Shown here: positions 50,201 through 62,250 of the stretch, one piece after another
Numbering within the stretch: position 1 is the stretch's first letter
Layout: each line of letters opens with the position of its first letter
Source of the DNA: Apteryx mantelli
Lineage: Eukaryota; Chordata; Aves; Apterygiformes; Apterygidae
DNA: 64,000 nt
Assembly: GCF_036417845.1 (NCBI RefSeq)
Contig: NC_089979.1
Span: forward strand, 116,035,415-116,099,414
Direction: 5' to 3'
Program-made: the position numbers and the translations under genes
Notes under the pieces: generated by a model
What the model was told of the DNA's origin: nothing
The model's database searches: none
Seen by the model: the letters and a program-made list of their open reading frames with translations, nothing else

Positions 50201-51432
50201 GGCCCTCTCCCCTTTTCTTTTAAATGACATTGTGAAGAACCACTGTGATGGACAAGAGGAGTGTAATAAGTTCTGTAATCTCTCATTAGCAAAATACATA
50301 GTTCCTCTCTTTGAAACATCTTTTAAAATGCATGCTTTTCTGGACCGTCACCTCATTGCAAATTATCAGAATCAGTATCTGTATCAGTATCAGAATCAGT
50401 ATCTGTGATCAGAACATTCTATAATGCAAAGTTTTGTTCGTTTGTTCCTGTATTGCAGGAAAAAGCCACAGCTATTAAAAACAAAATCCATCAGTCTGCC
50501 TACCATCGGTTTCTTCCTTCTGCTGAGTCATTACCCAGAGAAGTTTGGAATGATTTCTTCAACTGGAAAAGAAAAAGGAAAAAAGTATTATTTTGTTAGT
50601 CTGTTGAGAGAATGACCAAGATTAGTTTTGGAAAAAAATGGGTGCAGAAGTTCACAAAACAAGAATTGAAAAATTTTAGTTCTTTGTTCCTAACTAGCAA
50701 TTGTTCTCATTCTTTGAAATGTGCACTAAGGAACCTGATTCTGCTTGGTGGTATCAATGATAATACCAACATAAATCAGGAAAGTGATATGAGGCTACAT
50801 TAAAGAACATTCCCTCCAGGGGTCTTTTCAAGAATTTCATGCCAAATTTGACCCTAACTGTTCACTTAAGAGAATGATCAATCATTTAAAGGATGGCCCA
50901 CACTTTTAGATGAAAGAAACCATTAAAGTATGGTCTTTCAGACACATTTTATATACAGAAAGGCAGACAATTTTTTTTTATGATTACATTGTTGGATCAG
51001 ATCAGTCAGAAATGCTGACTTTAAATTTCTTCAGAAAAACAACAAACCTTCCATTTCACTGCCTTTACTGCCCTTGTAGAACCAGCTAATTGGCTTTGCA
51101 AATTGAAGACATAAATTACTAATTTCACACTGGGAGAGAGGGGTGAATGCACCAATTACTCAAACAGTTGTGTTCAAAGTTCAAGCAAGCCATGCAGATA
51201 CCATCCATGTATTTATATGTCTTTCTCTCTGGAGCATCTGGGCCATTGCCACCAACTTACTGAGATATATCAAAGCAGGTTCAGTCCCAGCCTTTGACTG
51301 CTTTGTCTATGCAGACTGAAAGCTCTCTGGTACATGGGCTCTATCCCTTAGGATGAATACATTGCTTAGCAGGAAAGGCTCCTGATCTTGGCTATGGCAG
51401 TGAGATACATAATAGTATAACTGCATCGCAGG
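47291..51432. other. DNA 3' of ITPRID1 (probable 3' UTR plus intergenic)
   Basis: No coding exon. The ITPRID1 3' UTR must begin at 51432 and run left, but I could not choose a polyadenylation site. Minus-strand AATAAA words occur near 49,422 and 49,090, which are rather far. A short tandem repeat lies at 50365-50406. Confidence 0.45.
50365..50406. repeat. ATCAGAATCAGTATCTGT tandem repeat
   Basis: An 18-bp motif repeated with a period of 24 bp, with the related GTATCAGT between copies. Confidence 0.9.
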
Positions 51433-51840
51433 TCAGTGATCCCTTCCACTTAAAACCTTGGGGGTGAGAATAAAACAGGTTCTTACATTGTGTATAAAGG
51501 CCTTAAAGTCCATTTTTGGCTGGGGAGGTCCTTTTATTTCCTTTTTACTGGTGGAGAGCTCCTGTGGGTCAGACTCAGCTGAATTTGGCTCAAGTGTTGT
51601 CCTGGTAGGAAACTGCATTATGGGTGTCCCTGGCTGCAAAGTGGGGAGAGATCCTGCTGCTGTTGTGCTTCTGATAGGAGCTCTTCGGAGTACCATTTCT
51701 GAGCACCCACTTCTAGGATGCACAGTTTCAGCAGCATCTGGAAACTCTTGTTTATTCTGGGCATTTCTTTCTTCCTTCCAATCAGAGAGTCCAAGCTCTG
51801 AAAACAGATGGGATTGTTCTACTAGTAATTGGTCCAGCTG
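51433..51840 (-). CDS. ITPRID1: ITPRID1 terminal coding exon
   Basis: The acceptor is TTTTCTCTGCAG at 51841-51852, followed in phase 0 by QLDQLLVEQSHLFSELGLSD. This matches the C-terminal conserved segment of the ITPRID/KRAP family (in the paralogue ITPRID2: ...ELMQEQSYLKSELGLG). A low-complexity Ser/Thr/Pro-rich tail follows, then KMDFKAFIHN and a TGA stop; the exon gives 135 residues. A consensus-like donor (CACAAT|GTAAGAAC, exon end 51487) lies 18 codons before the stop, so an alternative or true last exon further left is possible. The role is as part of an IP3-receptor-associated cytoskeletal adaptor (family knowledge). Confidence 0.85.
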   Translation of the reverse strand, partial: QLDQLLVEQSHLFSELGLSDWKEERNAQNKQEFPDAAETVHPRSGCSEMVLRRAPIRSTTAAGSLPTLQPGTPIMQFPTRTTLEPNSAESDPQELSTSKKEIKGPPQPKMDFKAFIHNVRTCFILTPKVLSGRDH

Positions 51841-53758
<1,918 letters not shown>

Positions 53759-56700
53759 CTATACAGAAAAGCAAAAAGAGACCCCACTTTACAACTTGCC
53801 TTTGAGCACTTCCATGTTTGGATGTGTTTGAAGCTGATGGTCCAAATGGTATGGGTCCTTTTCTTAACTGCACAGCTGGGACTCTGTGAGCAGCTACCAT
53901 GAAAGTCCAGATGGCATGTCCTGTGAGTTTGCTCTGGGTGCATTACATGCACCCCAGTCATCACCTTTTTTCTTAAATCATTTTGAATGAAGTCCTGACC
54001 CTACTGAAGTCAGGGAGAATTTCATTTTTAGCACTGAAGAAGAAAAGGACTTTGATCAAAGACCTGACACAATGGACCAAATTCTGACGCTATCATAGTG
54101 GCGTCAGTTGTTATATTTTAGCAGAATGAGTTGTTCTTGATTAATGATAGGTTAAATAACTGTCCATTAGAAGTTAGAAACCCTTTTGGAAAAGAAAAAG
54201 AAGAAGAGGATGTATAAGCACTATAAGAAGAAAAAGTGCTTTCCATGATGGGTTCTGCTAAGTATTACACTGATACATTTTCAGCTGATACCACTTGGAA
54301 AGCTGGATTTGGATTCATCTAACCAAGCGCAGATATTTACCACAACAGATGTACATCCAAGTACTGCAAGGAAGCAATTTTTCTCATCCAGAAGTAGACA
54401 TCTACAGTGCAAGTAGATGTTTGGGATGTTCCTATGTTGGAAGGCTTTGGTCTCATAAGCCATGAGAAGACAGTGTAGAAACCTGCACTCCACTGCTGAC
54501 CACTGTAATTGATAGGGAACAAGAACTACATGTGCAAAGCATGAAACTGCCCGATCTCTTTGGATCCCTGGAATCACGTGCTTTGATGGTTTCATCATGT
54601 TTGTGTGCAAGAATTTGCCTCTTAATCCCACCAAAGCCTGAAATGCAAGGAAGCCATCCCTATTGGGGCACCAGCTTCAACTAGAGGGCAAAAGATGCCC
54701 TCAGTGCATTTGAGAAACCCCATTCTCAATCCCCATTTCAATGCAGCTACTATATCAGGCACCCTGCTGATGTGTGTGACACAGAGATAAACAGTCCCTT
54801 AACAGTAAATGAAAAATCTAGCTCCAACAGCCTTGGGATAGGATCAAAAATGGCTAATCAGAGACTGGTAGTTGTTTTGACAGGGGTAATTTCCAGATAG
54901 GGAAGACGGCATGCTTTTAGACTCGTATGGGTCCCGCTAGTAATATGCTCCATCAGAGGGTCACAGGGCCAGTCCTGTGACTGCAGAGCTGACTGTGCTC
55001 AGTCTCCACTCTACATCGATCACAACTAGTTTTCTTAACACTGCAGGTCAGGTCAGCAATTGCAGATCCCATTCAGGCAATCAGATTTGTTATGTGAACC
55101 TTCAAACCAAGTGGTGGCTGATTGCTTATTCCTCCCCCTGCCCCTGACACACACACACTCCACAGTCTTTAGTTTTGATCCTCAGAAAGTTTGGCTACTC
55201 GTAGGTGGGAGTGCTTGGGGTGCTAGTGAGCAGCACATCCACATGGGATTTATGATTTCTTCTCACTGCTGCCAAATCTGAGCAGAAAGAGGACTTCTGA
55301 CCCTCAAGAAAGCATGCCTAAGTTGGCCTGAAGAGCTCCTGTCCTTCTGGTCACTAGGAAGAAGTAAATGGGCCACAGACCAATTTCTAGGTGGTTCCAC
55401 AATGTTCAGAGAAAACAACTGGAAAACATCACAGTGTTACGCGAAAGATCCAAGAGGCACAACGTGGGTAGGTTTGATAAAATGTCATGATCACCCTTGT
55501 GGATGAGGTAAGGGCAGCTCCTCTGGCACATATCTCAGAGCACATAATCACATAGATTTATTTAAAGTTTAGGTTCAGCAGGGGCAGAGGGGAAACTAAC
55601 TGTACCAGGACTGCTTTCAGGCAAGACCTCATCTAAGATAAGATATATGTAAATAAGGTAAATTTACTGTTTAACAGTTGCTCTGCAGTGGTAGCACTCC
55701 TCATGCATGCTCTTGGTAAATGGGAAGTAATCTGAGAGGGCTTCTCTCAGTAAAAGAAGTATGTATAAGCAAAGTACAAAGTAGGCATGGGAGTAATCTC
55801 TGAAGAGTGACTAGTAATCAGTAAATTCACGGCCTCACCTACCGCACAGTAGCTTGGATGTGGAGTTGTATCTCAAAGAACAGATCTTGGATAATGTTAC
55901 AGTGAGAAGCCTGCTCCTCCCACACTCCCTGTCCACAAACTACAGAAGAAAAATCACCATTAGCCCCTGTCAGAGGAGGGATAAAATAATAGTCAATCAA
56001 TCAGAAAAGGCTTCCAAGTCTGCCATAAGGTACTGATTCACTGCCATCTTGTGGCAATAGCAAGGTATCTAGAAAAATACCTGTCTTGCCACATACTGAT
56101 CAAAGAAAAGACATTGCAGATTTCTATATTCAACGATGTGACAGCATAAAACTCACCAGTTTCACTTTCTGGAACCTGTATGTGAACATTTTCTTCCCCA
56201 GTATGTAAATATTTCAAGTTTCATTTTCTTATGAAGCACAAAGGGAAGAGGAAAAATTGAAACTCCTGTGAATCAGCAGGATATATGCAGCTCAAATCCA
56301 CATTTTTCTCAGGACACAAAAGCCATTCCTGACTCCTTTCCCTGCTCTCTTCCCCCCAAACCACATTCTTTCAAAACTTTTGGGAACTCTCAGCAATGCT
56401 GCGATGGCAATGAAATAAAAATCTGGTGACTTTTTACTATCTGTGCTTTTATTGCAAATATGCATCTAAGCACAACTTTAACGAAAGCTTCTTATTCTAT
56501 TATGATCAGATCTCTTTAGATTCTAAGAAGTCACAATTCACTGAATTTAGAGCAGTTTGGGTTGTGGTATGTGTCTGGATGTGCACAGTTGGTCTTTGAC
56601 AGACATGAAGTAATTCAACCTCAATTACCTCAGAGTAAAAGAAAGAGGATTGCATTAAATCATACAGCCTTGCATTTTCTGCAGTCCCATAAGTTATTCA

Positions 56701-57065
56701 GTTAAGGTAACTCAGCTGATTCGCAGGAACTTATTGAACCTGATTCTGTAAGCTGACTCTTAGTTCTTCATTTGACCAGTGAGCTTTATTGCCCAATTCA
56801 CTTTAACCATTTTAAGACTGAGCTGAACAGATGTACATATGTTATTAAAATAAGGAGCCTAACAAAACAGCAAACACAGATGTGTTTGCCATCTTTGTCC
56901 AGAAGGGAATGCCTATTTCCCAATTCATTTTTCTCAGTAAGTTCCCAAGATACACCTAACTAAAGCAACAAGCACAACAGGAGTGGAAAGGGAAAGGCAG
57001 CATATGCATTTAGCACATGTGTGTGCCAGCCTTCCACATACTATTATAGGAAGAAACATACTTAC
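53759..57065 (-). other. ITPRID1: ITPRID1 intron
   Basis: A 3.3-kb phase-0 intron. The phrase 'gtcctgaccctactgaagtc' (near 53,990) followed by 'ggaccaaattctgacgctat' (near 54,073) resembles an old amniote repeat. No additional exon is required by the reading phase. Confidence 0.75.
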
Positions 57066-58583
57066 CGGAGAGACATTTCTCATTGCAGTTTCCGGTAGGA
57101 GTGTCAGTGTTTTCCAAAGCTGCAGCTCCATGGCGGCTTGGTTTGAATAGCAACCCACAGTGCGCTGGGGAGAAACGGCTGTAGGGAAGGTCCTCAGGCA
57201 GCAGCAGTGGCAGCAGCAGCAGTGGCAGCAGAGACAGCAGTGACAGCCCTGGGCACCCCAGGCACCAGATGCTTCACTCTTATAGTGCGACCCATATTTG
57301 CCACAAAGCACAGTGTCAAGAGAGGCTGATTTTATGAGGTGGTGACAGGGTGGAGGAAGCAGGGGTAGCTGCCTGGTTTTCCTGGCAGGGATGTCGGTTT
57401 GACCGGAGGCTTCAGTGGTCTGCTTCAGGCTGTCCTTTGAAGCCCCAGGGCCCCACCGGCTGAGCCAACCACCCTCAGAGCAGTGAGCTAACACCTCAGA
57501 GGAGTCCACAGGGCTGTCCCCAGCAGGGCTCTCATTGAGAGGAGCATTTTGCCCTGCACACTTCATCTTCGAAGTAAAATCCAGCCTTGAAGACATCTGG
57601 ACAGTAACAGATTTCAGAGGACTAGCATTCATTTCACTGTTCTGGACAGTGCTTTCCTTTACTGATTTGTTAGCACATAATATCTCTCCTATACTACAAG
57701 TCTCTTTATCTTCAGAAGAACTTAACCCAGGCCCTTCTGCTAGGCGGGAGAGAGGGCTCTGAGGTATTTGAGGAGAACTGCTTGAAATAGCACTGCTTTC
57801 ACTGTGCACTGCTCGGCCCTGCCAGAGAGTTTTTGGGAGCCCTCTTTCAAAAGAGAACCTTGTATTTCTTGAATCAACATCCGTTTTGCAGAACTTCTGC
57901 CCATTTGTCACCTCACTCACTGCAAGAGGGGTACCATCTTCACTGACCGCTTCCATTCCCCACCACTCTCCTTTTACATGTTCTGTACGGCCTCCCTGGA
58001 CATTTTCATGACATGCAACTCCAACGTCCTTTTCTGTCAGGCACCTCTCACTTTCTTCTACAATTCTGATTTTGCTCTCACCGGCAATCTCAGGGTTAGT
58101 GTCACTTCGTTCAGTGAAGGTTGCATTTGCATTTTTATGGCCTGAACTGAAATATAATTGACAATCAAATTTTGAGGAAACAGGATCTCCTTCATCCTGT
58201 TTATCAGTCTGAAAGCAAGGAGTATACTCTTTTATGCGCTCCTCTCTTTCTGGTTGCTTTCTTTCACTTTTCTCTTCTCTCTTGTCCATGTCACATAACA
58301 TTTCTTGGACAAAATTCTGTGGCCCAGCATTACAGGCCTGATGCTGGCAATCTTCTGCAGTTAGTAGAAGAGAAGTTTCTCCTCCCTGGTCACTGCACAC
58401 TCTCATTGGTCTAGATACTGTCAAAATCCTTTTGCAATCTGTCATGAAGGCCTTAGCAACACAATCTTCTGGCTTTTGTTGAAAATCCTGATTTAACACA
58501 GGAAGCTCTGCCCTATATGACAGAGCTGTTCGGTGGTTGTGGGTATCAGAGCTAAGATTTATCTTTCCTGACAAAGATGCATT
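57066..58583 (-). CDS. ITPRID1: ITPRID1 large central exon
   Basis: A 1,518-nt exon (exactly 506 codons, phase 0 at both ends). The acceptor is GTTTTTTTCCAG and the donor CTCTCCG|GTAAGTATG. It begins NASLSGKINLSSDTHNHRTA and is polar, Ser/Glu-rich and probably disordered for about 425 residues. Then come LIKSASLDTVLCGKYGSHYK, a Cys/His cluster and AAMELQLWKTLTLLPETAMRNVS, which lines up with ITPRID2's [22 protein letters not shown]. The open frame runs past the donor to 56934, but that extension is intronic. There is no internal Met of note; the real start lies on exons to the right. Low conservation of the middle fits ITPRID1 rather than ITPRID2, and the neighbouring PPP1R17 supports this. 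Confidence 0.93.
57198..57245 (-). repeat. ITPRID1: Microsatellite encoding a Cys/His run in ITPRID1
   Basis: GCA/GTG repeats on the plus strand are read on the minus strand as CHCCLCCHCCCCHCCC: 12 Cys, 3 His and 1 Leu in 16 residues. It lies about 30 residues before the conserved MELQL helix. Confidence 0.95.
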
Positions 58584-58935
58584 CTGGAAAAAAACAAAAC
58601 TAAACTAAACTAAAGAAAAGAAAAGAAAAGAAAAGAAGGCACTGAAATATTACACTTGTTCTATCACACTAGTTTTCCCACCACTATTATGCCCTGACCA
58701 TCCCTGGGTAGAGAGGGCATCTCTAAATACATCTGTAAATATCTATAAATACTAAAGGAAGCAAATAATCAAAGATTCTTGTAATATTTCTTATCTAATG
58801 CCTGCAACCTTGCAAAATCCTATGCTACTGTGGTGACTTTCATGAAGCTTTCATGAATCCATGATTTTTTATGTTACTTTTGCCAGGGTTACAGAGTTTT
58901 CATAGACCTACTGAAGACCATTGTTCATCTCTTAC
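58584..58935 (-). other. ITPRID1: ITPRID1 intron, short
   Basis: A 352-nt phase-0 intron. It contains an AAACT/AAAAG low-complexity stretch (58590-58636) that forms the polypyrimidine tract on the minus strand. Confidence 0.9.
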
Positions 58936-59018
58936 TTGCAAAACTAAAGGCTCTGGCAGCTCCTCCATAAACCCACTGCTGTCTGACTGGCAGCTATTTG
59001 TTCTTGTCACCATCACCT
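58936..59018 (-). CDS. ITPRID1: ITPRID1 exon with SDSSGF motif
   Basis: An 83-nt exon with acceptor TTTTTCTCAACAG and donor TTGCAA|GTAAGAG. After two bases of a split codon it encodes VMVTRTNSCQSDSSGFMEEL then PEPLVLQ. The SDSSGF core is the best conserved short motif of the family; ITPRID2 has RTASQHSDSSGFAEDS. It joins the large exon in phase 0. Confidence 0.93.
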
Positions 59019-62000
59019 CTGTTGAGAAAAACAAAAGGAGGAGAAAAATTAGAGAGAAAGATAGAAAGCAATACTAGGCCAAAACAAACAGACACCTAAG
59101 CAGGTGCACTTTAAGTGTACTTTCCATTTCTAGAAATATTCTTGATCCTGGCACTATTCCCCAGAAACCAGCAATTTTGCTACAACCAGAACAAATAACA
59201 AAATGTGCTCAGGGTAGCTACTGAGAGTGATGCTGGGTATTGAGTTATCCTCCAGTATGATCAACAACTGCATATTTCATTTTTTGACTTATCTGCACAA
59301 CAGGCACAACATAACCTGTAAAGCAGCCAACTATTGTGCTAAAAATGTTGACTTCTGACAGCTTATTGTTGGAACTGGCTCAGACCAAATCTCATTCACG
59401 CTGCTCACCTACGCAGTTTCAACGGCTTCATTCATCCAGGTGATTCCTGCAAGGAAGAGGAGCAGCCCTTGTCTTTGCCCTAGATCAGTTCGTCTCTACT
59501 CTGAGACACCTTGTATCATCTTTGCTGAGTTTTTACCTCAGGGTGCAATAGGAAATTACAGTGACAAGCAGAGATGATACAGGGTTGCATACCAAGACAT
59601 AAAGGCAAGGGGAAGACATTGCACATCTACTCCAGAGGTTCCTAATCTAGCAACCACATCATCTTCCCTTCTAGCTCAGTCACCTCTTACCCTAACCTTT
59701 GGAATTAAAACAAATTCCTCACCATCAGCTATCTAATTAAATGAATATAAGCCAATCCCCTTTAAAAGCACAAGTGCTTGAGAGTAAACCTTCAGTTATC
59801 CTGCACACCCCAGTAACTCTCAGCTTTTGGAAAACCTGCATTTTCAGATAATCTTCACCCTCATATAATGCCCTCATTCTCAGATATTTGGCACAAAACC
59901 AGGTAGAGTTTTGGTAGAGCCGGGGGAAGCAGAAAGAGGGAGGCTCTTGGGGGAAAGGAAGGAAAGGGGCAGAGACTGAGATATGCTGGGTACACTTCCT
60001 CTCTTGTTACTTACATTTAAAACTGCTGTTGAATCCTAAGGCTTTTTCTCTGCTGGTTATATCCATGAAAATATGACAATTCACCAAGCAGTTCTGAGAC
60101 CTGAATTATTACTTCTTACTAGTGGGATTAGGAAATACAAAAAATGTCTATTCACATTGACAGACTATTGACTTTATTAAATCTACCTTGGACAACTATT
60201 AATGAAAATCACACAGTTTCTTATCTATTTACAGGCAGCAATTGTAGAACCAAAACCAGATCGCATGTTATGTATTTGAAATGAATTTTTTGCATTGTCA
60301 ATCCTGGTATTGCCATCAGCACATCAGTCACTCACTTTCCTATTTCAAATGAGAAATCCATCCCCATCTCACACATCTCATCATTTGCAGCTCTGCTGCT
60401 GAAAAATGCTTGTTTTGTGGGTGGTCTCAAAACTCATCCTTGCAGTTTCCCACAAACAACATCATGGTTCATTTTCTCCCCCAGGGAAACTGCTCTACAG
60501 ATTCTCTAAACTTTTTTTAAAGCTGTTACAATTACCCTTTGCATCTTAGCCAGCTGTTGCTTCCAGTATGTCAGTCTGACCTGTAGTCTTTCATACATAA
60601 AAATGAAGAAACAGTTAAAGGCTTAGAAAATTTTTGAAAAAAAGAAATGTTTCAGTTGCTGTAGTTCCAACCACTTCTAGACTCAAAATAATACCCTATA
60701 AGAGAAAGGCCCTCCATTATGGGATACAATAGTCATAACAATTGACCTTTAAGTTTTGAAGTTTGCAGAATTAGAAGACTGTTATCTGTTTGCTTAGGGT
60801 TTTAACATGCCTGATTTTCTTCTGAGACATGCAGGACACCAAAATAGCAGTGATGCTACTGGAAATTAGATATAGGGGGGAAAAAAAACCCCTTAACTTT
60901 TAATGGAAGATTAGTGCTGTTAGAATTCACCTTCTGACCGGGTCAAAATCAGACAATTATAAGCAGATCTGACTCATTTATTACAATAAATGTGATTGAT
61001 CTATTCAAACTACACAGTCAATTGTGTTTGTGTATTGCAACCATGCAGCCTTTCAGTCAATGTTTATATTCACACACTAGCTAGAGCACTACCCAAAATA
61101 TACAAGGCAATGGACTCTGGGCTGATCATTAGGCAAAATGAGAAACATAAAAGACTGAATTAAAAGTCTGCAGGTCAAGTTAATATCATTACAATCAGGC
61201 TATAGAAAGACATCCATGTGTCTCCTTGGACTTCCCCTGGAAGTAAATGTGACGTGTGCCTGGCTTTCATGACTCTTATCAATTAACTGTGCAAAGTATG
61301 TACATAAATTATGCCTCGAACCACTCTGAAAGGGTGGCTGTGTGTTTATTTAAAAATAGTAATATGAAAGGACTTAATGACCATTCTGAGTATGAATCCA
61401 GCTTCTACAGTTTTAATGTAATCAAAATAGAAACCTGTAAAAGAGAAGAAATATTTAGTAGGAGAACCATGTTAAGCACAGTTCAATCAAATCACTGATG
61501 GTGAAATCAGCTTCATCGAAGTTAGGCATCTAAATTGCATGCACCTACATACTAGGTGTCTAATGAACTAGTCCTCCTCTAATAAAGGCTTAAATTCCCT
61601 ATATGGTCAGTGCAAAGCAACGTCTCTAAGGGCCCATGTTGTGGATCTTTTCCAACTACATTCAGATGCCTAATTTAATCATTAGATCCCACACTGATGT
61701 GCCAGATCCTACCCAATGTGCCAGGCACTGTAGAAGATACACACATGAGGATAAGTGTTTTTTAAAAGATGAGATTTTCTCCTTTGTATTCCTCTAACTT
61801 TGAAACATTCACTTCATTCAAAGTCAGTCAAAATTCCCTTGATTTCAGTGGACGTCTGAATAAAAAAGAAAAAGACTTAGTAAAAACGAATATGGCCCTT
61901 CAACTCAAGGTGAGGTAAAATCCTATGAAGAGATTATCAAAGTACTCCCAAAAGGACTTCAGGTTAAACAACAAATGCCTGGGAGAAATGCAAAGTGCTG

Positions 62001-62042
62001 TGCTGGGAAGGAAGATCATGCTGCCTGAAAATTAGACCATAC
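59019..62042 (-). other. ITPRID1: ITPRID1 intron
   Basis: A 3-kb phase-1 intron if the exon to the right is real. No other exon recognised. Confidence 0.6.
61684..61760 (+). mobile_element. Old repeat trace
   Basis: 'caatgtgccaggcactgtag' followed by 'aagatacacacatgaggata' resembles the tail of the same ancient amniote repeat seen at 47,025-47,290. Very short and diverged. Confidence 0.3.
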
Positions 62043-62250
62043 CTGATGCTGTCCTGATGAGGAACAGAGTTTCTTCCTGCGTGAATTTTTCAATAACGTT
62101 AATTGTTTGCCAGTGGTAACAGTATAGTTTGTCTTGGCAGCTGTAACACCCAGTGAGGATAACCATAGATTGAGTTTCTGTTAGGAGATCAGCTCTTTGT
62201 GCAGGTCCAAAGCAGGCCTTTTCTACACCTCCTGGCACAAATTCCTCTAA
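62043..62250 (-). CDS. ITPRID1: Probable ITPRID1 exon upstream of the SDSSGF exon
   Basis: The donor GCATCAG|GTATGG leaves one base, which with the AG of the next exon makes a Glu codon, so the phase fits exactly. The frame is open for 69 codons, from LEEFVPGGVEKACFGPAQRA to EETLFLIRTAS. The family has ...FEMEEVQ... early and ...LLRTAS immediately before the SDSSGF segment, so LIRTAS is in the right place. The acceptor I chose (CCTGGTAG, exon start 62250) is weak. A better pyrimidine tract ends TTTTCAG at 62262, but that would put a TAG in frame. I am fairly confident of the donor side and unsure of the acceptor. Confidence 0.55.

Noticed and set aside
56934-57065. Extension of the ITPRID1 large exon past 57066
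   Set aside because: A strong donor CCG|GTAAGTATG at 57066 ends the exon and the next exon joins in phase. The hydrophobic extension reads into intron.
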